From: Bosea sp. F3-2 | GTDB taxonomy: Bacteria; Pseudomonadota; Alphaproteobacteria; Rhizobiales; Beijerinckiaceae | Assembly: GCF_008253865.1 (NCBI RefSeq) | Contig: NZ_CP042332.1 | Coordinates: 124,001-188,000 of the forward strand | Length of the DNA stretch: 64,000 nucleotides | Direction: 5' to 3' | Notes under the pieces: generated by a model | Told to the model about the DNA's origin: nothing | What the model saw: only the letters and a program-made list of their open reading frames with translations | Database searches by the model: none | Shown: piece after piece, positions 26,459 to 36,356 of the stretch | How the letters are laid out: each line of letters starts with the position of its first letter | Numbering within the stretch: position 1 is the first letter of the stretch | Position numbers and translations under genes: made by a program

Positions 26459-27469
26459 CTACCAGCCACGCGCCGCACTCAGTTCGGCAAAGGTCTTGCG
26501 ACTCTGAGGCTTAACGAAAAACGAGACGACTTCGGGATGTTTGCTTTTGACCGCGACATCCAGCGCTGCTGTAGCCCTCTCGATCTCGGGCGCGCTCAAC
26601 CGCCCTTCGAACGTCACGCTGAGAGCCACCAATATCTGTTCGGGGGACAGTTGAACCGTTGTCGCGCCATTGACCGATTCAACTCCTGAGACCGCCGCAG
26701 CGATACCGATGATGGCCTGGGTCGTAGCCGGCGACACTGACCGGCCAATCAGCAGCGATTTGCCCTGTGCTGCCAGGATGAGAGCCGTGGCTGCCAATAT
26801 CAGTGCGATCCCGATGGACGCAAAGCCATCCAGCAAGGGGCGGTCGAGCAGGGCGCCGAGTCCTATCCCCATGGCTGCGATGAACAATCCAGCCAGACTA
26901 GCCAACCCGCCGAAAAGGATCGTGAGAGACGATGTATCAGGGCTTCCGCGGATGAAACGGCCCAGACCCGAAAGACCTCTGGATCCGAGGATCCAGTAAA
27001 GCGCATACCTTGTAGACAGAAGCTCGATGACAAGTGAAATGAACAATATCGAAAAATTCAGCGTGAGCGCTTCGATAGGCTGAGGACTGGCAATTTGCGT
27101 TGCGCCGTCATGGAGAGCGCTACCGGCCCCAGCCGCAAAGATCACCAGAGCCGCGACAAAGCTCCAGAAATAGACCTCCCGTCCAAAGCCGAGCTGGTGG
27201 ACCGCATTGGCCGGCCGGCGCGCTGCCACAATGCCGTAAAGCAATGCGATTTCGGTTGAAGCATCCATGATCGAGTGGAGCGCTTCGGCATACATCGCCG
27301 AGCTTCCACTTGCGTATGCAGCAGCGAATTTAAGCCCGGCCACGGCCACGTCCGCACTCATCGCGACGGCGACGATACGCGCTCTGCCATGGAGCAACGC
27401 CACAATGTGGCGTACCCAATCATGAGGATGCGCTACCCTTGCCCATATCGTCGCTCGCATGATGGACAA
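26459..27469 (-). CDS. Cation diffusion facilitator-family transporter
   Basis: A 336-residue membrane protein with about six helices and a cytoplasmic C-terminal domain. The first metal-site helix is seen as MYAEALHSIMDASTEIALL, with the His/Asp pair HSxxD, a variation of the CDF site. A large loop (RGLSGLGRFIRGSPDTSS) separates helices 4 and 5, and the C-terminal part from about residue 265 has the ferredoxin-like CDF domain (VQLSPEQILVALSVTF). CDF proteins export zinc, iron or other divalent metals by proton antiport. The gene is alone on this strand; the 255 bp between fdhD and its stop hold nothing recognisable. Confidence 0.85.
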   Translation of the reverse strand: MSIMRATIWARVAHPHDWVRHIVALLHGRARIVAVAMSADVAVAGLKFAAAYASGSSAMYAEALHSIMDASTEIALLYGIVAARRPANAVHQLGFGREVYFWSFVAALVIFAAGAGSALHDGATQIASPQPIEALTLNFSILFISLVIELLSTRYALYWILGSRGLSGLGRFIRGSPDTSSLTILFGGLASLAGLFIAAMGIGLGALLDRPLLDGFASIGIALILAATALILAAQGKSLLIGRSVSPATTQAIIGIAAAVSGVESVNGATTVQLSPEQILVALSVTFEGRLSAPEIERATAALDVAVKSKHPEVVSFFVKPQSRKTFAELSAARGW

Positions 27470-27725
27470 AGGCTCCCACGAACCAAATTGACGTGGCGAA
27501 AACCAATGCCAGCGGGCGCCGGCCGGCGAAAGGCATACCTAAGTGTGCCCATATGGCGCTTGGAAGAGAGGATTGCCTTGCGGAGGATCGTGCCCTCACG
27601 ATCGATCATTCGAGCCCTTTCAAGTCTTCGCCCCCGGGCGCGGCGAGCGGATCAATGTGACCGAGCGGCGTCGCGCGCGAATCTGGTCATGATGTTAAGC
27701 GAGCAGCCGTCCTATTCATTGGGCG

Positions 27726-27803
27726 ATGGAGGCCGGCTTCATCCGTCAGCATACGCAACTGATCAACGCCCTGGCTCGGCAATTCGTCGAGTTGGGCTTG
27801 TAG
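27726..27803 (+). pseudogene. Short IS110-family transposase remnant
   Basis: In the otherwise empty 27470-27928 gap, the frame from ATG 27726 to TAG 27801-27803 encodes RQHTQLINALARQFVEFGL, matching the RQRTQLINALRGHLAEFG segment of the IS110-type transposase at 44716-45673. Only about 25 residues remain. The flanking sequence shows nothing else recognisable except the region directly before the response regulator gene. Confidence 0.55.
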
Positions 27804-27928
27804 TTTCCTCCCGGGAACGCCCGCCAAACCTGTGTATGATTTCCGGCGCGCCGAAGAGAGGGCATACCAGACCACAGCTGCGCATCGGACGCTCCTTTCG
27901 TGCGACGCACGGCACGAAGGATTTTGAG

Positions 27929-28330
27929 ATGAACCGCTCTGTCACCATTGCGATCGTCGAGGATGACGACGGCGTTCGCACTTCGCTCGTCAGCCTCATT
28001 CGCTCGCTCGGCTACGAGGTCCGCAGCTACGGCTCAGCGCCCGCGTTCCTGAACGATCGGGAGGTCGGCGACCCGGACTGCATGATCACGGATATCCAGA
28101 TGCCCCAGATGACCGGTGATCAGCTCCAGGCGGAGTTGATCGCGGCCGGCCGAAGGTTTCCGATGATCTTCATGACCGCCTTTTCCACGGAGGCGACACG
28201 CAACCGCGTCATGGCCGCCGGAGCCAGCGCCTATCTCGACAAGCCCGTCGACGGCGACACCATCGCTCGCTGTCTCGCGGCCGCCCTCGAGCGCCGCCAC
28301 CCGTCCGAAGCCGCCTCCCTGCGCCCCTGA
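27929..28330 (+). CDS. Single-domain response regulator (FixJ/NodW-type receiver)
   Basis: A 133-residue receiver domain with no output domain. The acidic pocket is EDDDG (residues 9-13), the phosphoacceptor Asp is in CMITDIQMPQMTG (about residue 54), the Thr is in IFMTAFSTE (about 82) and the Lys in YLDKPVDGD (about 104). The start at 27929 was chosen because MNRSVTIAIVEDDDG begins the receiver fold; the longer upstream frame is non-coding. Single-domain receivers relay phosphate or bind partner proteins. No histidine kinase gene is nearby, so its partner must lie elsewhere. Confidence 0.88.
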   Translation: MNRSVTIAIVEDDDGVRTSLVSLIRSLGYEVRSYGSAPAFLNDREVGDPDCMITDIQMPQMTGDQLQAELIAAGRRFPMIFMTAFSTEATRNRVMAAGASAYLDKPVDGDTIARCLAAALERRHPSEAASLRP

Positions 28331-28428
28331 CAACAACACCTTCGTATGAGGCCGTGAACCAAGTGTAGGATTCTCGGTCGCAGGCCGCAGGCCTAGCCTC
28401 CCTTCGTCAACCCGCTCTGGAGATAAGC

Positions 28429-28560
28429 ATGAGCACGATTAAGACGATGGACGGCCTCGGAATGTTTCACCAGGACTGCTGCAAGCGCTACTTCAGCCGA
28501 CGGGTCGGCTCGCTGCGCCGCGCCTGCGCAACGCGGGCGGCCACGAACGGGTCCCGGTAG
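28429..28560 (+). pseudogene. Possible decayed 5' copy of the downstream hydrolase gene
   Basis: A 43-codon frame starts MSTIKTMDGLGMFHQD, which resembles SSGFIKTKDGTEIFYKD of the hydrolase encoded just downstream (internal start 28706). After about 17 codons the resemblance stops and the frame ends at TAG 28558. It may be the broken start of a duplicated hydrolase gene, or a chance similarity. Confidence 0.3.
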
Positions 28561-28567
28561 GGCCACC

Positions 28568-29548
28568 ATGTCGAACACAGCACCCAGCCTGACGCGGCGC
28601 GACATCGTTGCCGGAACTGCCGGCGTCGCCGCAGCGACGTGGCTTCCCCCGCAGGCGATTGCCCAACACCAATCATCCCGTCAGCATTCAGGAAGAGAGA
28701 CTAAAATGAGCAGCGGTTTCATCAAGACCAAGGACGGCACCGAGATCTTCTACAAGGATTGGGGTCCGAAGGCCGCCCAGCCGATTGTCTTCCATCACGG
28801 CTGGCCTTTGTCATCCGACGACTGGGATGCCCAGATGCTGTTTTTCCTCGCGAACGGCTTCCGCGTCGTCGCGCATGACCGGCGCGGCCATGGCCGCTCC
28901 TCGCAGGTCGATACCGGCAACACCATGGATCAGTACGCCGCCGACGCATCTGCTGTTGTCGAGCACCTCAACCTCAGAAACACCGTCCATATCGGACATT
29001 CGACCGGTGGCGGCGAGGTTGCCCGCTACGTCGCCAAATTCGGCCAGCCCCAGGGCCGCGTCGCCAAGGCCGTGCTCGTCAGCGCCGTGCCCCCACTGAT
29101 GCTCAAGACCGAGAAGAACCCCGGTGGCCTGCCGATCGAGGTGTTCGACGGCTTCCGCAAGGCGCTCGCCGCCAATCGCGCGCAGTTCTATCTCGACGTG
29201 GCGTCGGGTCCCTTCTACGGCTTCAACCGGCCCGGCGCGAAGGTCTCTCAGGGCGTGATCGAGAATTGGTGGCACCAGGGCATGATCGGCGGCGCCCTGG
29301 CTCATTACGAAGGCATCAAGGCCTTCTCGGAGACCGACCAGACCGAGGATCTGAAGGCGATCACCGTGCCGACCCTTGTGCTCCACGGCGAGGACGATCA
29401 GATCGTCCCGATCGACGATGCCGGCAGGCTTTCGGTCAAACTGGTGAAGAATGGGACGCTGAAGACCTATCCGGGCTTCCCCCACGGCATGCTCACCACT
29501 CATGCCGACGTCATCAATCCCGATCTGTTGGCCTTCGTGAAGGGTTGA
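28568..29548 (+). CDS. Alpha/beta hydrolase, non-heme chloroperoxidase/esterase type, with Tat signal
   Basis: A 326-residue alpha/beta hydrolase. The N-terminus TRRDIVAGTAGVAAATWLPP is a Tat-type signal with cleavage near AIAQ. The mature part has the oxyanion HHGWPLSSDDWDAQ, the nucleophile Ser in GHSTGGGEVARY, the acid in LHGEDDQIVP and the His in PGFPHGML. This set is typical of cofactor-free haloperoxidases and arylesterases (perhydrolases). A second ATG at 28706, with AGGA 13 bases before it, matches the usual cytoplasmic start of this family (MSSGFIKTKDG), so both an exported and a cytoplasmic form are possible. The natural substrate is unknown. Confidence 0.88.
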   Translation: MSNTAPSLTRRDIVAGTAGVAAATWLPPQAIAQHQSSRQHSGRETKMSSGFIKTKDGTEIFYKDWGPKAAQPIVFHHGWPLSSDDWDAQMLFFLANGFRVVAHDRRGHGRSSQVDTGNTMDQYAADASAVVEHLNLRNTVHIGHSTGGGEVARYVAKFGQPQGRVAKAVLVSAVPPLMLKTEKNPGGLPIEVFDGFRKALAANRAQFYLDVASGPFYGFNRPGAKVSQGVIENWWHQGMIGGALAHYEGIKAFSETDQTEDLKAITVPTLVLHGEDDQIVPIDDAGRLSVKLVKNGTLKTYPGFPHGMLTTHADVINPDLLAFVKG

Positions 29549-29566
29549 CCGGCTGCCCGGCTTAAG

Positions 29567-29605
29567 GATCAAGCGAGGTCGGATGAAATCCGCCCTCGCT
29601 TGATC
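29567..29605. terminator. Long hairpin after the hydrolase gene
   Basis: Perfect 12-base arms, GATCAAGCGAGG and CCTCGCTTGATC, enclose a second short stem CGGAT-GAA-ATCCG. It lies 18 bp after the hydrolase stop. There is no T-run after it, so it may stabilise the transcript end rather than act as a classic intrinsic terminator. Confidence 0.55.
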
Positions 29606-29639
29606 ACAATGAACTGATGGGTTGTCTAATCGCTGATAT

Positions 29640-30070
29640 GCGGTCAAGGCCTTTGCGATCTCGGAGGCATGCATGCCGGGTGCATGGTTGTCTTCGCGGT
29701 CGGCATCGGCCGCCGCATGATGGAGCCGATCCTCTCCCGGAGCTTGAGGCCCCACGTGCGCAGGCTGCTGTCGGTCGAGCTGCGAGTGAGGATGACCGCC
29801 GCGGCCTCATAGAGACGTCCCCGCAGTTGGCGATCGCCGCGCCGAGAGATATGACCGTCACAATCGACTTCGCCCGACTGGTAGCGGCGGGTTGTCAGGT
29901 CAATCCAGGCGCCGACGGAACGGGATTGCTTGAAGTTGTCCGGATTCTCGATGGCAGTGGCGAAAGCAGTCGCAGTGATTACGCCGACGCCGGGGATCGA
30001 CATGAGGATGCGGCAGGCTTGGCTCTGGCGAGTTTGGACGGACCGACCTCGGTCAGGCTGCGCAACAAGA
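29640..30070 (-). pseudogene. IS110-family transposase, C-terminal remnant
   Basis: The minus strand encodes CRILMSIPGVGVITATAFA followed by NFKQSRSVGAWIDLTTRRYQ and the C-terminal AAAVILTRSSTDSSLRTWGLK, the transposase_20 half of IS110 proteins. The N-terminal DEDD half is missing and the C-terminus turns to nonsense before 29644. It is an inactive fragment lying tail to tail with other insertion-sequence debris. Confidence 0.8.
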
Positions 30071-30109
30071 AGCGTCGCTCGTCCTCGCTTGGCTCAGGTC
30101 GCTTCGCCG

Positions 30110-30298
30110 TCACGCGGCGGCCTTCATCTGGACGCGACGCCAGTTCCAGGGGAGCAACTCGCCGAGGCAGCTCTGCGGTGTGTCGGCGATGCGCGCCAGG
30201 ACATCGGCCAGCCAAGCCTGCGGATCGATGTCATTGAGCTTGGCGGTGCCGATGAGGCTGTAGATGACCGCAGCCCGCTCACCGAGTACAATTTCGCT
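30110..30298 (-). pseudogene. IS66-family tnpC transposase, 3' remnant
   Basis: On the minus strand the frame encodes ERAAVIYSLIGTAKLNDID, PQAWLADVLARIADTP and ELLPWNWRR before a TGA at 30110-30112. This is the well-known C-terminal end of IS66 TnpC. Only about 60 codons remain, cut off upstream by an in-frame stop at 30299-30301, where SRAP-peptidase sequence begins on the opposite strand. Confidence 0.8.
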
Positions 30299-30308
30299 TC
30301 AGCCTACA

Positions 30309-30471
30309 CACTGGAAGGCGATGCCGGCGATCCTGACGACCCAGGAAGAGGTTGATCTTTAGCTGGCTGACCGGCGAATGGGACGATGTGCGGCACCTGC
30401 AGCAGCCGCTTCCCGGCGACATGCTTGTGATCGTCGAACCGCTAGCGAAGCCTGACGACAAGCTGCGGTAG
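30309..30471 (+). pseudogene. SOS response-associated peptidase (SRAP/YedK), 3' remnant with frameshift
   Basis: The plus strand reads HWKAMPAILTTQEEVDL, then after a small insertion near 30358 continues in another frame as WLTGEWDDVRHLQQPLPGD and VIVEPLAKPDDKLR to a TAG at 30471. This is the C-terminal part of the SRAP (DUF159/YedK) family, which crosslinks abasic sites in single-stranded DNA. The catalytic N-terminal half is absent. It is sandwiched between IS66 and IS110 fragments. Confidence 0.6.
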
Positions 30472-30479
30472 GCTGCATG

Positions 30480-31184
30480 GGATGGGATCCGGTATGGCGG
30501 CTACGAGAGCGCTCGCCAGGAGAGGACCGACGCCCGGCACACCCATCAGCCTGCGGCCGATCTCGGTCGCGCGGGCGTTCGTTCTGATCCGGCGATCCGT
30601 TTCCAAGATCTGATCGTTGATCAGCGCGAGTTGAGCAGCCAGCCTTCCAAGACACATCTGCGCCTCGGCGGGCACACGCTCGTCTTTGTCGGCGATGAGC
30701 CTGATGAGAGCCCCCAGACCTTCCCTCCCGATCGGCGCCGCCAGCCCAAACTCCGCCATGTGGCCTCGGATCGCGTTCGACAGCTGGACGCGCTGGCGCA
30801 TGAGCATGAGCCGAACACGATGCAGCACCAGGATGCCCTGCTGATCGACGCTCTTCACCTCGACGAAGCGCATGGTCGGGCGGGTCACGGCTTCGCAGAT
30901 CGCTTCCGCATCGGCCGCATCATTCTTCTGCCGCTTGACATACGGCTTCACATAGCTCGGCGGCATCAGCCGGACCTGGTGGCCGAGCTTGATCAGCTCG
31001 CGCGCCCAATGATGCGCCGTGGCACACGCCTCGATCCCGATCAAGCCGGCAGCTTGGCGAAGAACGGAAGGAGTTGCGCTCGCCGAACCTGCCGCCGGAC
31101 CACGACTGTGCCGCTCCGGTCGACACCGTGAACCTGAAAGACCGACTTCGCGATGTCCAACCCGATCGTGATTGCCTGATCCAT
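30480..31184 (-). pseudogene. IS110-family transposase, frameshifted and 3'-truncated
   Basis: The true start is ATG 31184 (MDQAITIGLDIAKSVFQVHG, the first catalytic Asp of the DEDD fold). The frame breaks near KLPA, about residue 55, and resumes one frame over as LIGIEACATAHHWARELI, giving a single-base deletion. The rest runs through YVKRQKNDAADAEAICEA and GVPGVGPLLASALVAAIPD, then stops being transposase at about 30480, so most of the C-terminal domain is lost. It is related to, but clearly different from, the IS110 copy at 44716-45673. Confidence 0.8.
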
Positions 31185-31248
31185 GCTCTCCTCCATCTCT
31201 GCGAGAGCTTATGCTCCCGCGGGGCTGGAGAGCCGTCCACAGCATCAC

Positions 31249-31289
31249 AACCGGACATTCAGAAGCCGCCTAGAACCGGACATTCAGAA
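31249..31289. repeat. Two 16-bp direct repeats
   Basis: AACCGGACATTCAGAA occurs at 31249-31264 and again at 31274-31289, nine bases apart, between the IS110 remnant and htpG. They may be traces of insertion-sequence ends. No other function is apparent. Confidence 0.45.
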
Positions 31290-31352
31290 CCGTGTTATGC
31301 GCGGCAAACTGCATAGCCAGCCGCGCCAACAATGCGTTCCCTGCTTCGACTA

Positions 31353-33236
31353 TCAGCCATCGCCGAAGCTTCGCGTCACCAGCCGGTTCAGCCTTTCGGC
31401 GAATGCATTTACGTCTGTCGGGCGTTCGCCGTCCAAGACGCGGGCGGTATCCAGGAGGAGATGGGTGACGTCGCTACGTAGCGCGCCATCCTCGATAGAC
31501 GCGAGGGCTGAGACCATCGCATGGCGCGGGTTGACCTCGAGGATCGGCTTGGCCGCACTCTCCACTCGCCCCGCGGCGCTGAGCAGGCGCTCGAACTGGC
31601 GATCCGGTCCCTTGTCGGACGCAACAAGGCAGACCGCGCTCTCGGTCAGCCGATCGGAGGATCGGACATCCGCGACCTCGTCGGCCAGAATCTCCTTCAT
31701 CGACGCGAGCAGAGCGCTGACCTTCTCACTCGTTTCAGCGGCAGGAGGCGCTACGCCGTCGAGCAGCGGGATGAGGCCGAGATCGGCCGCACCTTGCGTC
31801 ACCGACTTGAACGGCTTGCCTTCGAATTCCGGTGCTGCCGACGCCCAGAAGCTGTCGATCGGATCGGAAAGCAGCAGCACCTCGATGCCGCGCGCCCGGA
31901 AACCTTCGAGCTGCGGAGAATTCGCGATCCGTGAGGCATCGTCGCCGGCGATGTAGTAGATCGCGGTCTGGTTGTCCTTGAGCGTGCCGACATAGTCCTT
32001 GAGGCTGCGCCACCCCTCGCCGGAGGCAGTCGTCCGGAAGCGAGCGAGAGCGAGTAGCTGTTCCCGGCGCTGGAAATCCTCATAAAGTCCTTCCTTGATG
32101 ACGGCGCCGAAATTGTCCCAGATCATCCGGAACGTGTCCGGATCCTGCTCGGCCAGTTTCGCGAGATCGGCGAGGACACGGTTGGTGACTCCCTTCTTGA
32201 TCGCAGCGAGCAGCGGGCTGTCCTGGATCATCTCGCGGGACACGTTGAGCGGCAGGTCGGCGGTGTCGACGATGCCGCGGACGAAGCGCAGGTAGCGCGG
32301 AAGGAGATCGGCCTCGTCGGTTATGAAGACGCGCTTCACATAGAGCTTGATCCGGCCCTTACGGTCGGCGTCGAAGAGATCGAACGGACGCGCGCCCGGG
32401 ACGAAGGCCAGCGCGGTATATTCGTGCAGGCCTTCCGCGCGAAAATGGATCGTGGCGGCGGGCTCATCATACTGTCCTGCAACGCTGCGATAGAAATCGG
32501 CGTATTCGTCCTTGGTAATCTCGCTCTTCGGCTTGGTCCAGAGCGCGGCCCCGTCGGAGAGGGCCACCGTATCGGCGCCCGGCTCCGTGATCAGCGAGAT
32601 CGGGACAGGCACATGGCCGGACTGTTCCTTGACGATGCGCTCCAGGGTCCAGCGCTCCGCATAGGACTTGGCATCCTCCATCAGGTGCAGCGTCACCCGT
32701 GTCCCGCGTGTCGGAGCCTCGTCCAGCGCCGCTGGCGCCACCGTGAACTCGCCCTTGCCGTCCGATGACCAGGTCCAGGCTTCGGTGCTATCGGCGCGAC
32801 GGCTGACGACCTCCACCTTCGCAGCGACCATGAAGGCGGAATAGAAGCCAACGCCGAACTGGCCGATGAGCTGCGCGCCGTCCTTGCCATCGGCGGTTGC
32901 GACCCGCTCCATGAAGCTGCGGGTTCCCGAGCGCGCGATCGTGCCGAGAGCTTCGATCATCTCGTCATGGCTCATACCGATGCCGTTGTCGGCAATAGTC
33001 AGCTTGCCGGCCTCCGGGGCGGCCGAGATGGTGATCGCAAGCTTGGGTTCTTCGCCCAGAAGCTCGGGCTTGCCGATCGCTTCGTAGCGCAGCTTCTCGC
33101 AAGCGTCGGCTGCGTTCGAGATCAGCTCGCGCAGGAACACGTCGCGGTCGGAGTAGACCGAATGCACCATCATGTGCAGCAGGCGGGAGACGTCGGCTTC
33201 GAAGCTGCGATGCTCGGCTGTGGCGGTCGTTGTCAT
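31353..33236 (-). CDS. htpG: Hsp90-family molecular chaperone HtpG
   Basis: A 627-residue cytoplasmic ATP-dependent chaperone that remodels client proteins with DnaK. The N-terminal ATPase motifs are all visible: LRELISNAADACEKLRYEA (residues 40-58, the Asn and Asp that contact Mg-ATP), LTIADNGIGMSHDEMIE (about 78-94), and GQFGVGFYSAFMVA (about 127-140). The middle domain has the catalytic Arg region GIVDTADLPLNVSREM, and the length is the usual one for bacterial HtpG. The start overlaps the preceding small gene by ATGA. It belongs to a stress gene block with groESL on the same strand. Confidence 0.96.
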   Translation of the reverse strand: MTTTATAEHRSFEADVSRLLHMMVHSVYSDRDVFLRELISNAADACEKLRYEAIGKPELLGEEPKLAITISAAPEAGKLTIADNGIGMSHDEMIEALGTIARSGTRSFMERVATADGKDGAQLIGQFGVGFYSAFMVAAKVEVVSRRADSTEAWTWSSDGKGEFTVAPAALDEAPTRGTRVTLHLMEDAKSYAERWTLERIVKEQSGHVPVPISLITEPGADTVALSDGAALWTKPKSEITKDEYADFYRSVAGQYDEPAATIHFRAEGLHEYTALAFVPGARPFDLFDADRKGRIKLYVKRVFITDEADLLPRYLRFVRGIVDTADLPLNVSREMIQDSPLLAAIKKGVTNRVLADLAKLAEQDPDTFRMIWDNFGAVIKEGLYEDFQRREQLLALARFRTTASGEGWRSLKDYVGTLKDNQTAIYYIAGDDASRIANSPQLEGFRARGIEVLLLSDPIDSFWASAAPEFEGKPFKSVTQGAADLGLIPLLDGVAPPAAETSEKVSALLASMKEILADEVADVRSSDRLTESAVCLVASDKGPDRQFERLLSAAGRVESAAKPILEVNPRHAMVSALASIEDGALRSDVTHLLLDTARVLDGERPTDVNAFAERLNRLVTRSFGDG

Positions 33237-33487
33237 TCGGATTTTCCGGATAGGGTCCTGATCAAGGCGAGTATGGCGTTCAACCGCGCGGTAGCGAACT
33301 CTCCCGCGCCAGGCAATTGGGACTCGATGTGAGCGGCGACCGTCTGCCAGGTCGCCGATCCGTCCCGTGTCATGACGGCCAGGAGATTATCCTTAAGCCC
33401 GTATGTTGCGCTCTCGGCGTTCGTAATGAGGGCCTTGAAGCGGTCGGAGGGTGAGATTTCCTTAGGTTCCTGCGGACCATCAGTCAT
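33233..33487 (-). CDS. Small hypothetical protein upstream of htpG
   Basis: An 84-residue soluble protein starting MTDGPQEPKEISPSDRFKAL. It appears mainly helical and has no recognised motif. The start at 33487 was preferred to the longer upstream frame because the added part reads as a shadow of the neighbouring gene. Its stop overlaps the htpG start (ATGA), so the two are translationally coupled and it probably works under the same stress conditions. Its function is unknown. Confidence 0.65.
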   Translation of the reverse strand: MTDGPQEPKEISPSDRFKALITNAESATYGLKDNLLAVMTRDGSATWQTVAAHIESQLPGAGEFATARLNAILALIRTLSGKSE

Positions 33488-33542
33488 GTGGCTGCCTGAT
33501 ATAACCGCGGCGAATGCTAGGGGCTTTCCAAAGGCGTCTCGC

Positions 33543-33758
33543 CTAGGCTTTTTCGCGAAACCGATCGATCGCACGCTGTGCGAGATCATCCTCGTCGAGC
33601 GCCAGAGGCACCAGCGACGCAACGATATAGGCGAGGTTGTTTCGCTCCAGCTCGTCAGAGCCCGCCGCAAGCGACGGCTTGAGTTCCGCCCAGGCCTTTT
33701 CAAGAGCAGCTTCGGCGCGGGCCAGATCGATGGGATCGGTCAATGATGAAAAGGGCAT
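33543..33758 (-). CDS. Small hypothetical protein, paralogue of 39507-39737
   Basis: A 71-residue, largely helical, acidic protein: MPFSSLTDPIDLARAEAALE at the start and LAYIVASLVPLALDEDDLAQ near the end. It shares the pattern MPFSSLxDPxDLARAxAALE, RxxIAYLVA-like and PLALDEDDL with the protein at 39507-39737. It lies between groEL and the htpG block on the same strand. No known domain is recognised; two copies near stress genes suggest a family tied to stress response. Confidence 0.7.
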   Translation of the reverse strand: MPFSSLTDPIDLARAEAALEKAWAELKPSLAAGSDELERNNLAYIVASLVPLALDEDDLAQRAIDRFREKA

Positions 33759-33794
33759 AGCCTTCCCCTCGGCATACTTGTTGGGGCCTTGAGA

Positions 33795-33822
33795 GAGGGC
33801 GCCGCGAAGCCGCGGCGCCCTC
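33795..33822 (-). terminator. Hairpin after groEL
   Basis: GAGGGCGCCGCG and its exact complement, 12-base arms with loop AAGC, lie just after the groEL stop. There is no T-run on the transcript side, so termination may be incomplete or Rho-assisted. Confidence 0.6.
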
Positions 33823-33828
33823 GATTTC

Positions 33829-35454
<1,626 letters not shown>

Positions 35455-35512
35455 GATTCCTCACTCCTTCAGACTTGAGGTTTCAGCTTGATGAGATGGG
35501 ATGAAGGCCCCT

Positions 35513-35827
35513 TCAGGCGGCCTTCTTGAGTGTCGCGGTCGTCTCGACCACGCCCATGATGTCGGACTCCTTCATGATCAGGAGATCCTGGCCATCGATC
35601 TTGACCTCGGTGCCGCTCCATTTGCCGAACAGCACGCGGTCGCCGACCTTGACGTCGGGCGGCACGAGCTTGCCGGTCTCGTCGCGCGCGCCGGCGCCGA
35701 CGGCGACGACCTCGCCCTCCTGCGGCTTTTCCTTGGCAGTGTCGGGAATGATGATCCCGCCCCGGGTCTTCTCCTCGGCGTCGATGCGCTTCACGACGAC
35801 GCGGTCATGCAGTGGCCGAAACTTCAT
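35513..35827 (-). CDS. groES: 10-kDa co-chaperonin GroES
   Basis: A 104-residue GroES, the lid of the GroEL chamber. It starts MKFRPLHDRVVVKRIDAEEK, has the mobile-loop region TRGGIIIPDTAKEKPQEGEV (residues about 22-41), VLFGKWSGTEVKIDGQDLLI and the end VVETTATLKKAA. First gene of the groESL operon. A CIRCE element and an RpoH-like promoter lie upstream, so it should be under both HrcA repression and heat-shock activation. Confidence 0.97.
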   Translation of the reverse strand: MKFRPLHDRVVVKRIDAEEKTRGGIIIPDTAKEKPQEGEVVAVGAGARDETGKLVPPDVKVGDRVLFGKWSGTEVKIDGQDLLIMKESDIMGVVETTATLKKAA

Positions 35828-35930
35828 GAGTTCCTCCAGTTTCCATGTCGGTCACATGTCAAAGCGGGCCGGCCCTGTATGGGTCTCGCGGCGATGCCGC
35901 GCGCCCCTGAGGCGCCGTGCCCGCGCGATG

Positions 35931-35959
35931 ATTTGGGTTGCTCATTTTTGGCCTTCAAG
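35931..35959 (-). promoter_or_regulatory. RpoH-type (heat-shock) promoter candidate of groESL
   Basis: On the minus strand CTTGAA (35959-35954), a 16-base spacer and CCCAAAT (35937-35931) resemble the alphaproteobacterial RpoH pattern CTTGAA / CCCATNT. It lies about 105-130 bases before groES and directly next to the CIRCE element. Confidence 0.55.
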
Positions 35960-35965
35960 GGGGCG

Positions 35966-35992
35966 GCAGCACTTTTTTGGGTCGAGTGCTAA
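35966..35992. promoter_or_regulatory. CIRCE element (HrcA operator) of groESL
   Basis: GAGTGCTAA at 35984-35992 matches one CIRCE arm in all nine bases. The other arm, GCAGCACTT at 35966-35974, matches the consensus TTAGCACTC in six bases (core AGCACT), with the standard nine-base spacer. HrcA would bind here and repress groESL when no heat stress is present. hrcA is not in the window. Confidence 0.8.
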
Positions 35993-36086
35993 CAGCCTGA
36001 AAAGGCCGCGCAAATGCAACCTTTCAGCTTGCGCGGGCGTTAAAATCGCGCTGCCATCGGCCAGTGAAACCAGGGAGCTGAAAGTA

Positions 36087-36356
36087 ATGGCTTCGACGGA
36101 CTTCGCCCGCCAGATCGCCGGCTACGGATTGACCACCGCCGGGATCCTCTACCGACTGCCCGACCACCCTTCGATCCTCCAGGAATACATCTGGCAGGAC
36201 TACGACCTCGCCCCCCGCTTTCCCGAGCTCAACAAGTTCCTCGCCTTCTGGCAGGCCAAGCTCGACGGCAAGCTGTTCCGCATCACCGTGGCTCACAGGG
36301 ACCTGATCGGCCCAGCCGACCTCAGTGCGGTGAGCGGCGAATTCCGGCTCCAGTAA
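36087..36356 (+). CDS. usg: Usg family protein
   Basis: An 89-residue protein that matches the alphaproteobacterial Usg family: GYGLTTAGILYRLPDHPSIL (residues about 12-31), then YIWQDYDLAPRFPELNKFL and HRDLIGPADL. Usg genes often lie near trp or stress genes, and the protein function is not established. It is divergent from groESL, so the promoter region is shared; GGGAG lies before the ATG at 36087. The next gene downstream (DUF982) is on the same strand. Confidence 0.88.
   Translation: MASTDFARQIAGYGLTTAGILYRLPDHPSILQEYIWQDYDLAPRFPELNKFLAFWQAKLDGKLFRITVAHRDLIGPADLSAVSGEFRLQ

Noticed and set aside
27275..27928. Long in-frame extension upstream of the response regulator.
   Set aside because: The added 218 residues are opposite the CDF gene or in non-coding DNA, and the receiver fold starts at 27929.
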